Shown here piece by piece: positions 11,417 through 22,331 of a stretch of 64,000 bases of DNA (positions within the stretch are counted from its first letter, which is position 1; the number at the start of each line of letters is the position of its first letter). The position numbers were made by a program, and so were the translations under genes. Where the stretch lies: positions 38,175,119 to 38,239,118 of the forward strand of contig OX424559.1 in the NCBI GenBank assembly GCA_949152475.1, given 5' to 3'. The notes beneath the pieces are model-generated. The model saw only the letters and a program-made list of their open reading frames with translations. It made no database searches and was not told the origin of the DNA. The stretch is from Terebella lapidaria (Eukaryota; Annelida; Polychaeta; Terebellida; Terebellidae).

Positions 11417-11596
11417 TAAAAAGCGTTTGAATAAAGCGGGTACATGTACAACACTGAAATTGAGACGACAGACAGGTGCATGCAATATATACTGGTATTG
11501 AGTAATATGAGAGTACAAGCTTAAACCTCGGCAGGTCTGCATGAGTGAAAACGACGAAAACCCATTTAAACCATATTAAACATTTTAATATACACT
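11417..11596 (-). repeat. Split direct repeat A1
   Basis: The 5' end of the Ngaro-like element on the minus strand, a 180-bp match to A2. The gag-like frame begins just inside it. Confidence 0.85.
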
Positions 11597-11597
11597 G

Positions 11598-11722
11598 AAT
11601 TCCCGAGTTAGTAACTCGATAATATCGACTTAGTATCTAGATAATATCGAGTTAGTATCTCGATAATATCGAGTTAGTAACTCGATAATATCGACTTAGT
11701 AACTCGATAATATCGACTTAAT
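11598..11722. repeat. 22-bp palindromic array, left arm block 2
   Basis: Five to six units, beginning with AATTCCCGAGTTAGTAACTC exactly where the inserted Ngaro-like element ends. Continuation of the left arm; its counterpart is 16212-16526. Confidence 0.8.
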
Positions 11723-12324
11723 ATATCAGGGTTGTCCGGCCCATGTGTACGTGTATGTAAAATGTACGTGGGTAACCAATAACGACTGTGTCAAACGTCC
11801 CCGTGTGAACATTGAAATAAATGATATCTAAAATGAAAACTTCCCCCTCTGATGTAAATATCAATTACATTAATTACATATTAGAGTTATAACGGTATTT
11901 GTTTAGTTTAAACGTATTTATTTAAATTGGATTGCCCAATAGCTTAGCTAATCGAGGGGCTCTCCACAAACATATATATACAAGAACCAAAATGAATAAC
12001 AAAAGTGGTAGACAAGGAAAACCTTTTCAGGAAAATAAATTAACCACAACCTCGAATAATTACTATAATGAACATATAATACAACCTTTAGAATGAATGA
12101 ATGAATGAATGAATGGGTGTATGAATGAATAAATGAATGAATGAATGAATGAATGAATGAATAAACAAGGAAAACATTTTTGGGAAAATAAATTAACCAC
12201 ATCCTCAACAACCTTTTGTATGAATGAATGAATGAATGAATGAATGAATGAATGAATGAATGAATGAATGAATGAATGAAATGTACCAAAATGTACCGAA
12301 CTCCCCACACTGATACGGATCAAT
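11723..12324. repeat. Interior of the TIR element with (GAAT)n microsatellites
   Basis: Three GAAT/AATA runs at about 12091-12116, 12121-12168 and 12220-12281 are separated by two diverged copies of a ~100-bp segment ('gacaaggaaaaccttttcaggaaaataaattaaccac' type). Frames read here as HSFIHSFIH repeats are microsatellite artefacts. The left 350 bp hold nothing recognisable. Confidence 0.6.
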
Positions 12325-12537
12325 AGACGTGGAATCAATACCCAGTATCAAGTATTCCGAGCAAACAAAACAGGGTCCGTTATCCAATCTCATAGTCCGG
12401 GGACAGAAAGTCATATCAGGCATACGAAGTGAGAGAAAACAAAAATGACAGGGAAACTCATGAACCCCCGTAAATGGCCATCAGGAGGTGAAATCAGGTG
12501 TTCCGGAAAGAGTGAGCATTTCCTGCCCCACTAGTGG
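12325..12537 (-). repeat. Putative 3' tail of the Penelope-like relic
   Basis: A second copy of the repeat at 2400-2607. It lies directly 3' (minus strand) of the reverse-transcriptase fragment that ends at 12561, which is the reason for reading it as that element's tail. Confidence 0.5.
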
Positions 12538-12560
12538 CACCCGTCATGAATTCCCCAAAA

Positions 12561-13180
12561 TTAACATGAAAATAGATCTAGTTGCATGGCAGACATGGAT
12601 TTGCTGTATTTATCAACCAGATCATGATGACGTCCATAGAATTTCTTAAACGCAGCGATAAGTCTTGGTAAAACATATCCTTGTCGTAGCAGTTTAGAGA
12701 CTAGCTGGGCACTTCGATAGACTAAGTCCTCATATTTGCAACTAGCTCTGGAATAGCGTATAAGTTGAGAAACAAACACACCATATGCCGGTGACATAGG
12801 AATGTTGCTGCTTAGAAAAGGGAAATTGACTATGGAAAAATTGAAATCATCACGTTTGTCATATAATCTAGTTGACAGGTTAGAATCATTATCAATCTCC
12901 AACCTCAGGTCTAGATAGTTGGAAAAATTAGCGGATTCTGTAGTATCCTTAATTTCAAGTTCCTTAGGATATATGATATCCAAATAATCACCAAACTTGG
13001 GATTATTTAGCGACAATACATCATCTATGTATCGGAAAGTGAAATTAAAATTACATGTTAGTTTCTTAGAACCTCCTCTTTGTAAATGTTGGATAAAATC
13101 TGATTCATATGAGTATAAAAACAGGTCTGCCAATAATGGTGAATTTTTGGCAGACCGGATGAATTTACTAATATTGTTGA
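12561..13180 (-). pseudogene. Penelope-like ('YIDDVLS') reverse transcriptase, C-terminal half
   Basis: The frame starts abruptly at PLLADLFLYSYESDFIQHL and runs through FRYIDDVLSLNNPKFGDYLD, a YLDLRLEID block, LYDKRDDFNFSI, PMSPAYGVFVSQLIRYSRA and KKFYGRHHDLVDKYSKS to a stop. This is a widespread animal retroelement RT with a YIDD catalytic box. I assign it to Penelope-like elements with only moderate certainty. It is 5'-truncated: the N-terminal half present in the copy at 17500-19100 is absent. The open frame continues upstream of 13180 only because it reads through neighbouring LINE sequence. A short inverted repeat (GGTCTGCC..GGCAGACC) marks the junction. Confidence 0.7.
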
Positions 13181-16138
13181 CATGAACGTGGACACTGGAT
13201 CTCAGTTTAGTCGTTTGGTCGTCTAGTTGGAATATCATACAGCGTTGTATTCACCTAGAAAAACGTCCACTGGAAACAATAAAACCTTGCACGGCGTGCA
13301 TGATACTGGTATTGTCTGCAGTAGATAGATCGTTGGAGCCACGGAGCAGGATATCAAGGTAAGTGGCATCGTCCGTTCCCGGATAGCCAGGAGGACCCAC
13401 AATCTCATTTACATGAAGCAGCATGAGGCGTCTCGTATCAGCAAATTGAGGGTACATTAGCAAAAAATGCTCAATACTTTCATTCGGGTGACCACATGCG
13501 CACTTGGGATCGTCAATTTGATTGTTTCGAAACAAGTCACCATTGAGTCTACTGCTGCGTAGTCGCAGCCTTGTGTGCAGTCTGTTCGCAAGTGGTTTCC
13601 CTACCTGGAACCAGACAGGAGCCTTTGGTGCGACCCGAGATTGAGCGATTGAGCCTCTGAAACTAGCCAATGAGACTGACTCTTTTAGATGAGTGTCGAG
13701 TGAGTTCCACAGACGAATAGAGCTAGGGACAAAGGAACGTTTGAACCGTTCGGTCCTTAACCGAGGCATCAATAGAGCAGAAGAGTTCCTGAGGTTGTAG
13801 GGCTGCTCTTGTGGTGGGATTAGTTCCCGATATATGTTTTGTATATAGGATGGATACAGACCATGCATTATTTTATACATGGTAGTACATTTAGACAAGT
13901 CCCGCCTATGTTGGAGCGTATCCCACCCTAAGTCAGCAAGCAGCCGTGCTCGGCTAGTATTGAACAGGCCGCCAGTACATATGAGTGCAGCATGGGTCTG
14001 TATTCGCTCAAGCTTTTTGTCGTTTGAAGAGGACTGCCCATCATATAAAATGGATGCATATTCAAGAATGGGACGTATATATGATAAGAAAAGCACTTCT
14101 AGCATATTCCGACTTATTTTATATGACATTTTGCGCAGTATATGGATCCTTTGACCTGCAGATTTACAGACAAGATCAATATGGGCATTCCACGACATAT
14201 CTGAGGATAGAGTAAGGCCAAGCACAGGCGGTCAGGTGTGTGCTTTTTGGCTGAAATGTTAAGAACCTCGGTTTTCTCAGGATTCAGAGTCATATGCCAT
14301 GTTTTGGCCCAATCAGATATGTTGGATAAATCAGCATTTAGCTGAGCTGACGTTGCACGTGGATCGTTTATTAGTCCCAGAGAACAGTATCATCAGCAAA
14401 TAGGTTAATATTGCAGGTTACACAGTCGGATAAGTCATTTATGTACACTAGGAACAACAAAGGTCCAAGTATTGATCCCTGAGGTACACCAGCCATCACA
14501 GGTCGCGTTCCTGATGTCGCTCCATTAATGACTACCCGTTGAGTGCGATCCGAAAGGTAACTCTGAATGAGGTTGAGCAATGCACCACACACACCCAGCC
14601 TGGCAAGCTTACATATTAAGCCAGCATGCCATACACGGTCGAATGCTTTGGTGAAGTCTAAGAAGACAAGGCTCACATCTAATCCCTTCTCCAGAGCCTC
14701 GTAAATATTGTGGGTGATGTAAATCAGTTGGCAGATTGTCCCATCTCCCTTTTTGAAACCGGCATTTTTTCCGGTTAACAATTTATTGTCGACCAGATAG
14801 GCATACAACGAAGTATAGATCAGTCTTTCAAATATTTTGCTAGAGTTGCTCAGGAGAGAGATAGGTCTATAATTACGCACGTCCTGTCTACTGTTCTTTT
14901 TGTAAACAGGAACGACGTTACTTGTTTTCCAACAAGAAGGGAATATTCCACTCTCAAGGGACGATTGGAATATAATATGTAGCGGCAGTGCAAGTGGCAC
15001 CGCACACTCTCGAAGGAGCCGGTTACCAATCATGTCAGGTCCAGTTGCTTTGTTGACTTTTAGGGACAACAGTGTTTTGTATACATCGACCACGTCGAAC
15101 TGAATTAAGCTCAGACGGTGTTCGGTCTTTGGATCACAACTAGGAAGAATATCTTCCTCGACATTTTGTGGAAGTCTGCATTGGGAAGCAAAATATTCGT
15201 TGAAGATATCGGCTTTCTCGGCATCATCACCCACCGGAATATTTGATCCAGTCAGGATTGTAGGCAGCTCAGATAAAGATTTGCTGCCCATTATGCATTT
15301 CGCTATATGCCAGAAGTTTTTATCACCTGACACACCGTGTGAAACAGAGTCTAGTAATCTGTCGTCAAACCTAATCTTTAGGCGACGATTTTCGGCTAGA
15401 GCCGTGTCCCTATCACGGCGGTATATATCTAGATGAGCTGGTCTTTTAGTACGCATATAGCGTTTGAATGACCTGTTACTTTTCCGAATTAGTTTTTTCA
15501 GTCGACTAGACATCCAAGGCTTATCTTTGGCTTGGATAGTCACAGTGCGATATGGAATATACCTTTTAGCCGTTTCCATAACAATATGGCAATAAGCGTT
15601 TGTCATATCGTCTGTAGTGTTATGACTCAATAACATGTCTTCCCACGGCATGTTGGCAAGTGCAGTGTTGAGCCCTTCAAAGTCCCCCTTGTTGAAATCC
15701 CACACATCCCTTGAGTAGGTTTTACGATTATTGGACGGAAGGCGCAAGGTGCTGCTCACTGGACAGTGGTCACAATTGAGCAGAGGAGATAAAGTATTCA
15801 CAGACTGAATGAGGTCAGGAGAGTCCGTAAACACCAAATCAAGTATATTGACCGGTCGACCCTGGCTGTTTACATGGGTTGGGTCACTCACTATTTGGGT
15901 TAATCCCAGCGAGGTGGAGAGGTCGCGCAGGCGATTACGAAGCGGACTGGCAGAGTGGTCTTGGTGCCAGTCTTGACAAGGGTCGGTAAAGTCTCCAGTT
16001 ATGACCACTGCATCTGTGCCTGCTGATTGGGCGTCGATGACACATGACTCAAAGTCAGTGAGAGATATGTCACGTTCTTCAGATGACTGGTTTGGAGGCC
16101 TATAGAAGACGCCAAATAATAAAGACCTATTTGACTCT
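13181..16138 (-). pseudogene. LINE (jockey/CR1-like) ORF2, 5'-truncated, two frameshifts
   Basis: Minus-strand ORF2. It starts inside the APE endonuclease (SLLFGVFYRPPN at about 16130, then VVITGDF). RT follows with NKATGPDMIGNRLL, DFTKAFDRVWH, GVPQGSILGPLLF and LFADDTVL (about 14400). The C-terminal region contains CACGHPNESIEHFLL, and the frame stops at 13251. One frameshift lies just after FADDTVLWD (about 14370) and another near 14225; otherwise the frame is open. The last Cys of the C-terminal knuckle is replaced (LLMYPQF, where relatives have LLEC). It is the same clade as the two intact LINEs in this window, whose C-termini align with it (the ..ISDNI..AVQ.. block). It lies inside the TIR element. 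Confidence 0.85.
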
Positions 16139-16211
16139 CATATAAAATCAATAATGTTTATGTTTTCTCATTATGTATATGCACAGGCAGACTATACATC
16201 ATGTGCTGTGA

Positions 16212-16526
16212 TTTAAGTCGACATACTAAGTCGATATTATCGAGATACTAAGTCGATATTATCGAGTTACTAAGTCGATATTATCGAGATACTAGGTCGA
16301 TATTATCGAGATACTAAGTCGATATTATCGAGTTACTAAGTCGATATTATCGAGATACTAAGTCGATATTATCGGGTTACTAAGTCGATATTATCGAGAT
16401 ATTAACTCGATATTATCGAGATACTAAGTCGATATTATCGAGTTACTAACTCGATATTATCGAGATACTAACTCGACATTATCGAGTTACTAACTCGATA
16501 TTATCGAGTTACTAACTCGGGAATTT
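16212..16526. repeat. 22-bp palindromic array, right arm inner block
   Basis: About 13-14 units of CTAAGTCGATATTATCGAGA with variants (AAGTCG/AACTCG, GAGATA/GAGTTA), ending in AACTCGGGAATTT. It has more units than the left arm, so array length has changed independently in the two arms. Confidence 0.85.
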
Positions 16527-16560
16527 GAGAAAAATAAATCTTCCTGGGCCTGGTCCACTC

Positions 16561-16619
16561 TTAAGTCGATATTATCGAGATACTAAGTCGATATTATCGA
16601 GATACTAAGTCGGGAATTT
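16561..16619. repeat. 22-bp palindromic array, right arm outer block
   Basis: Two to three units of the same repeat between the GGCCCAGG spacer and the right terminus, ending AGTCGGGAATTT. Mirror of 7517-7615. Confidence 0.8.
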
Positions 16620-16662
16620 AAAAAAAAATAATTTTCCTGGGTGGCCCTTCTACGCTTCCGTA

Positions 16663-16668
16663 ATTTGC
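16663..16668. repeat. 6-bp target duplication (right), ATTTGC
   Basis: Right copy of the ATTTGC duplication flanking the 9.2-kb TIR element; see the left copy at 7466. Confidence 0.85.
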
Positions 16669-17345
16669 ACATCCAAGGTCTCTGTATTTGTTAAGTAGTC
16701 AATCTGAAGGTTGCGAAATTGACGTTTAGCGAAATTTTTGCAGTTCACATTCACCACCCACTGGAAGATTTTCGAGTAAAGCCTGTTCTTGTCCATATTC
16801 AGGAGACGACACCACTGTCGCGTCACTGCCACCCACTGTTCTTCAGTTGGCGTTGTCCAAGCAAGCTCTCCCTGGTCTGCGGCGTTCGGAGTACTTTTGT
16901 TGACCCCCAGAAAGAACCGGGAAGCTCGGTTCTGTACTGCGCAGATGGTCGACATCTGTTGGTATCCCCACACTGCAGCGCCATAGTCAATGATTGGACT
17001 ACCAGGGCGTCATACAACTTGGTGAAAACTGCAAGGGAAATCCACCAGCCGACTTAACTTTCGCGATTAGAAAACCCAGGGCGTGGTGAGCTGATTCCGC
17101 TACCTCGCAAGCCATAACGCTCATGTCCATGTGTTCTGTAAACCACAGACCAATATATTTGTATTATCATTGCATTTGATTTCAGCGTCCAGGCAGTTGA
17201 ATTTGTAGGAAGCTCTTGGTACCGGTGTACTACGTTGCTTTTTGCAGGGTTCACAAGTAGAACCCATTTACAACACCAGTCACTGAGAGCGCATAGCATG
17301 TCTTGTAGATCTTGTATTCACCGACGAATAAACTGCGAACCCAAG
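16669..17345 (-). pseudogene. Old LINE ORF2, RT thumb region (5' piece)
   Basis: Upstream continuation of the piece at 6801-7465. Minus-strand frames read DLQDMLCALSDWCCKW..VNPAKSNVVH and then VWGYQQMSTICAVQNRASRF, FLGVNKSTPNAADQGELAW and RQWCRLLNMDKNRLYSKIF, the post-catalytic part of a common animal LINE RT. Several frame breaks separate these blocks. Similarity ends at about 17345, near a degraded FADD box, so the element was 5'-truncated or is eroded there. Confidence 0.75.
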
Positions 17346-17439
17346 CCACAATCATCCATAATTTACAAGGCTTATAAATTATATACCCGGGGAAGTCGGT
17401 GTTATTGGTTTGTTATTTATTTTCACTTTTAACTGAGCA

Positions 17440-19200
17440 GTAAATATGGCATCTTTGGATGTGAATACATTTGTTGTGTTAGACTGATTACATGCTTCAT
17501 AGACTAGTTGCATGGCAGTCATGGATTTGGTGTAGTTATCAACCAGATCATGATGACGTCCATAGAATTTCTTAAAGGCCGCTATAAGAACGGGAATAGC
17601 CTATAAGTTGAGAAACAAATACACCATATGCTGGTGAAACAGGAATGTTGCTGCTTAGAAAAGGGTAATTGACTATGGAAAAATTGAAATCATTACGTTT
17701 ATCATAAAATCTGGTTGACAGGTTAGAATCATTATCAATCTTCAACCTCAGGTCTAGATAGTTCGAAAAATTAGCGGAGTTTGTAGTATATTTAATTTCA
17801 AATTCATTTGGATATCGATATATGACATCCAAATAATCACCAAACTTGGGATTATTTAGCGACAATACATCGTCTATGTATCGGAAAGTGAAATTAAAAT
17901 TACATGTTAGTTTCTTAGAACCTACTCGTTGTAAATGTTGGATGAAATCTGATTCATATGAGTATAAAAACTGGTCTGCCAATAATGGTGCACAGTTTGT
18001 ACCCATGGGAATACCAATAGTTCGTTGAAATATTCGACCACCAAATTCCACGAAAATATTACTAATTAACCACATTTACCACATCTATTTCAGTATATTT
18101 GTAAGGGGCAGCAGAGTCGCATTTAACAAAATAAGCGGTATTATATTTAACTACAATATAGTGGTACCGACGCTTCCCCTTTTTGGAGAAAAAAAAAGTT
18201 TTTTAAGCTGAGACTTCAGTTCAGAATGAGGTATTGTTGTGTACAAAGTGGAAAAATCAAATGTTTTGATAGACGTTACTTTTGAGAGTGTGTGGGCATC
18301 TAGATATTCCAATACCTACCTCTAGAATAGATGGTTGCACAGTACTTTTGGAGACCCCGTTCAATTTCAGACAATATAACAGTTAATACTTTAGAAAAGG
18401 GCTTTGGTAAAACATGATGCTGAACCTGAAATATATCTTTGTTTGTGTGGATTTCTGTGTATATTTGGGATCCAATATAAGTTTGGTAGATTAGAATCTT
18501 TACATGAGGTAGCAATACCAAACGAATGCAATACAGACACATGACTTGATAAGATATCCTGTTTGGGTACGGTAATGGCTTGGTATCTACTATTGAAATT
18601 AGTATTGTTACCCAGTTCGTCAAACAGGCACTGAATATAGTATGGTTTACAAACAAAAACAATATTATTAGAAGCTTTATCAGCAGGGACAATGACAAAC
18701 ATTTCTTGAAATTTCAACAAATTAATAGCAGCCATTTATTTAGTACTAACTGACTTTAACAAAACATTAATGCGTTCATTTACCAATAACCTAATCTGTC
18801 TGATCCATTCTGACAGAGAATCAGTTTCTGCCTTCTCTCGCTTTGTCCATTTTCTGGCATGTTCCTCAACTGCTTCCCTGTTTAACTTAAAATTGTATCT
18901 GAAAACGACGTGGGCTCACTATATTTGAAATCTTTGGACAAAATGTCCTTCAATGATTCATTCTCCACTATATTGAGGTCACCTGCAATAACACACCCAA
19001 CTGGATTGTGTATGGACGGAGAATTAATGCAAGTGCAGGAGGGTGGGTTTTGTAACAGATCATCAGTATCTAAATCTTTCAATGTTTGTTTGTAGTTGAA
19101 TATCTTGGAAGCAACGGATTTGGTATATGAGTATGATGTAGATGGAGCGCCAGTGTCAGTGAAGTATGATGGTACCTGTGACTGAACAGACTTATGATGT
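17440..19200 (-). pseudogene. Penelope-like ('YIDDVLS') reverse transcriptase relic, longer copy
   Basis: Blocks in minus-strand order: GCVIAGDLNIVENESLKDIL (about 19010), MFVIVPADKASNNIVFVCK and LPNLYWIPNIHRNPHKQR (18390-18735), KTFDFSTLYTTIPHSELKS (about 18250), then GIPMGTNCAPLLADQFLYSY and FRYIDDVLSLNNPKFGDYLD down to about 17510. This is the domain order of the intact family, so most of the protein is represented, but spread over several frames. The C-terminal half is about 90% similar to 12561-13180. The catalytic YIDD is still readable. Old and inactive. Confidence 0.75.
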
Positions 19201-19230
19201 AATATATTACTGATGTTAATTGCATGAATA

Positions 19231-20685
19231 CTTCAGAATAAATCACCAGAAGGTCATCGATCAGTTTCAGAATATCTCACCAGATGCTCATGCATGATTT
19301 TCAGACTATATCACCAGACTGCTATCGTAACATACATAATATATCAGATGGCAAGAATATATCACCAGATGGCCAGCAATGAGTTTCAGAATATCTCACG
19401 AGATGGCCATCAATGACTTCAGAATGAATCACCAGAAAATCGTCGTTGAGTTTCAGAATATCTCATTAGATACTCGTGCGTGATTCAGAATATAACACCA
19501 GATCGCCATCGTAGAATACAGAATATATCAATAGATGGCCATGCATGACTTTCAGAATATATCACCATGCTATTGGGGAGTTTTGGAATATCTCACCATA
19601 TGACTATGTATGCCTTTCAGGATATATCACCAGATGGACATCGATAAGTTTCAGAATATCTCACCAGGTGGCCATGCATGACTTTCAGATTATACCACCG
19701 GATGTCCATCGAAGTCTTCGTAATATATCACCAGATGGCCATCTATGAGTCTCAGAATATCACACCAAGTATTCACGCACGATTTACAGAGAATATCATC
19801 AGGTGTCCATCAGTGACTTCAGAATATATCACCAGATGACCATCGATGAGTTTCGAAACTTCTCACTAGATGGACATGCATGACTTTCAGAATATATCAC
19901 CAGATTTCTATCGTAGAGTAGAATATATCACCAGATGGCCCTTGGTGACTTCGAAATATCACACCAAACGACCATGCATGACTTTCAGGATATATCACCA
20001 GATGACCATTGATGAGTTTCAGAATATCTCACCAGATGCCCATTGGGGACTTCAGACTATATCCGTAGATGACCAGCAAGGAGTTTCGGAATATCACACC
20101 AGATGACCATGCATGGTTTTCAGAATATATCGCCATCGTTGAGTTCAGAATAATTCATCAGATAGCCATTGATGAGTTTTGGAATATCACACTAGATGGC
20201 TATGCATGGCTTCCAGAATATAACATCGCTTGACCATCGGTGATTTTGGAATAAATCAGCAGACGGCCGTCGATGACTTTTGGAATATTTCCTCACATGG
20301 CCATGCATGACTCTCAGAATATATCGCCAGATCTCTATCGTATAGTTCAGAATATAACACCAGATGGCCATGCATGACTTCCAGAATATATCACCAGATG
20401 GAAATCGATGACTTCGGAATATATCACTAGATGGCCATCGATGAATTTTGGAATATCTCACCCGAAGGCCATCAGCGACTTCACAATATATCAATAGATG
20501 GCCAGCGATGAGTTTCGGAATATCTCACCAGATGGTCATGCTGAAGTTTCAGGATATATCACCAGATGGCCATTGTTGAGTTTAAGAATATCTCACCAGA
20601 TGGTCATGCATGATTTTCAAAATATATCAGCAGATCGCAATTGACGAGTTTCGGAATATCTCAGATGACCATTGATGAGTTACTG
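19231..20685. repeat. Diverged satellite, ~39-bp unit in a ~78-bp higher-order pattern
   Basis: About 37 units with the core 'gaatatatcaccagatggccat'. Two unit types alternate: one reads CATGCATGACTTTCAG, the other CATCGATGAGTTTCGG, giving a ~78-bp higher-order repeat. Units differ by about 10-25%, so the array is old. Small frames within it are repeat artefacts. It lies between the Penelope-like and Pif1-helicase relics. Confidence 0.85.
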
Positions 20686-21042
20686 ATGTACTCGTCTTTA
20701 GTGGTGATTGCCATGGTTTTCCTCATGAACTGTGCAGTGTGTTGGTTTTTTATAGTTCCAATCAACAAACGGTCTGTTATGCACTTAGTTTTGTAAAATA
20801 TTGTATCAACAAATGAGAAAAGGGCTGCTGGTGATCCAATAACTTGTTGTATTGCCTGATTTAGTTTTATCTGCTGTGGAGTAGTCGGATAGTCTTACTT
20901 ATATGAGAAAGGAAATTCTTCAATATGTGATGTGCGGTGATGTGTGGAATCAATATCTGCTTGGTTTTCATGCTGCTGAGAGGAAACATCTGCGTCAACC
21001 AAGACATCAGACTGGTTAAAGCTTCTATCACTTCTTCGTTGT

Positions 21043-21480
21043 CTACATCCTAGAACAACTAGACACACTGGCTTGGAGGTTGACATGTTGTGATGTCTCA
21101 AGCTGTTTTACTGACTTTGGGTGCAATGTTAGAAGTGTTTCACTGAAGTTCAGAACCCGCAACCCATTTTTTTGTTTTACTCGACTAAAGGCGACACCGA
21201 TCTGTCCAGGGGTGCTCATATGTTTACAGTCTACTTCCACACGCTCCACTGTCAGTCCCTGAGCACGATGTACGGTCAAAGCAAATGCTAATATTAGAGG
21301 CAGTTGATGTCGAACAGCAATATCCCTCTGAGTAACTGGGCAATAAATTGGGAATCAGTGACGGGTCAATCCAACCATGTCTTTTATGGAGGGGAAGTTG
21401 ACTGTGACTGTATCATTCGTCATTGTACTGACATATCCAAGCAAACCATTAACAAGATATGAAGACAATTTGGCAATTAA
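21043..21480 (-). pseudogene. Pif1-family helicase C-terminus relic
   Basis: The minus strand reads LIAKLSSYLVNGLLGYVS, then VTVNFPSIKDM, IYCPVTQRDIAVRHQL, LAFALTVHRAQGLTVERVEV, a GQIGVAFSRV box and a GLRVLNF end. These are helicase motifs V/VI and the preceding OB-like segment of Pif1 helicases, as also carried by Helitron Rep-Hel proteins. At least one in-frame stop lies near the IYCP segment. The N-terminal motifs (Walker A/B) are absent: similarity stops at about 21480 against unrelated DNA. No Helitron terminus was identified, so a Helitron origin is plausible but not shown. Confidence 0.7.
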
Positions 21481-21489
21481 TATTGTTGT

Positions 21490-22290
21490 AAATACTGGGT
21501 GTAATGATAAGCAACAGGGTATTATTGCTATAAACTTTATTATTGGTAATTATACAAGTATTTTATATGTTGGTCCCGTGGATCAGCTCCCTGTTGCTGA
21601 TGGCGTGGAGATCCTAGAAACGATCCTCCTATGTCAGAAGTCAGTGAACAAAGAGAACGAAGCACAGCTCGTATCTCGCCCGTTGACCCAGGGGTTACTG
21701 GACACAGTTGCTGCTGGCCAATGGCGATCTCTGGACGATTCCATGATCCTGAAGGCATGGGGGTGGCTCGGCAGTGGACTGTCTAAACAGGGATGCAAGG
21801 GAGAATGGCGTGGGGCGAGTCCATGAGCTAGGGCGGTATTGCGCTATTTGCTGAAGTGTAGCCACTTACAACGATATTATTGGGGCATCTCTTTTTAAAT
21901 GTATTGTTTTCAGTGCACTACATTGTGACAGCAGGTTTACTTTTCCTTCAACCTTTGATGAGAAAGCATGCATATCACCTGCAACGAAGGAAATGATGCA
22001 ATAACTGATGTGAATATTTATAAATGTATGTCTGTACATACATAAAAGTGGATCCTTTCTGCACTACATACATTCACATTATCACGTCATATTTTGCTGT
22101 TGTCTTCACTGGTGATGCTGTGAAATAGTAAACAAATAAACATGTAGTAAATTCGGTACCAAATTTATTTCAAAATTATATTGTATCTTCAGGCTAATGG
22201 AGCATTTAGAACCTGATCACTACACATCATTCCCAGATTCATGCCACTCGTGTCAATGACATTCCATCAATCGAACAAGGTCAGCGCCAG
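21490..22290. other. No gene recognised
   Basis: About 21575-21830 is more GC-rich than its surroundings and open on the plus strand, but matches no family I recognise. The remainder is AT-rich. Confidence 0.4.
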
Positions 22291-22331
22291 GAAACACTGA
22301 AAGCAGCGACAATTCCCAAGACGACAAACAG

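Larger units (their letters stand above)
7652..11596 (-). mobile_element. Ngaro/DIRS-order tyrosine-recombinase retrotransposon
   Basis: Read on the minus strand the order is repeat A1 (11417-11596), gag-like frame, RT/RNase H, tyrosine recombinase, then repeats B1 (8015-8115), A2 (7835-8014) and B2 (7652-7751). This A1..B1-A2-B2 'split direct repeat' layout is typical of Ngaro-like and PAT-like members of the DIRS order. A1/A2 (180 bp) and B1/B2 (100 bp) look identical by eye, so the insertion is recent. It shows no target duplication, as expected for recombinase integration. It sits within the left arm of the TIR element. It looks close to whole but not perfect, with perhaps two breaks in the protein part. 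Confidence 0.85.
7472..16662. mobile_element. TIR element with palindromic-satellite arms, filled with nested insertions
   Basis: The left terminus TACGGAAGCGTAGAAGGGCC is matched by its reverse complement ending at 16662. Both arms read inward: terminus, CACCCAGGAAAATTA, a T/A tract, ATTCCCGAG, a block of 22-bp repeats, a spacer containing GTGGACCAGGCCCAGGAAGA (left copy at about 7616-7651 diverged, right copy about 16527-16560), a second ATTCCCGAG, then a second block of 22-bp repeats. The flanking target duplication is 6 bp. No transposase is recognisable, so the element is non-autonomous. The core before the later insertions was perhaps about 1 kb (arms plus 11723-12324 and 16139-16211). 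The superfamily is not assigned; 6-bp duplications are known from several unrelated groups. Later insertions: an Ngaro-like element in the left arm, and a Penelope-like relic and a LINE in the interior. Confidence 0.75.

Noticed and set aside
11948-12423. Minus-strand frames reading HSFIHSFIH
   Set aside because: Translation of GAAT microsatellites in all frames; not protein.
13181-13238. N-terminal extension of the Penelope-like frame as real protein
   Set aside because: This part is read-through of the adjacent LINE 3' region; the family homology starts only at PLLADLFLYSYES.
16212-16526. 22-bp regular repeats considered as a CRISPR array
   Set aside because: Units are contiguous with no variable spacers, and the context is a eukaryotic TIR element.
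19545-20494. Several 65-100 residue frames with NISPDG-type repeats
   Set aside because: They are readings of the ~39-bp satellite; both strands and several frames are open for the same reason.
21043-21480. A complete Helitron
   Set aside because: Only the helicase C-terminus is present; no Rep domain, no 5'-TC and no 3' hairpin-CTRR end was identified.
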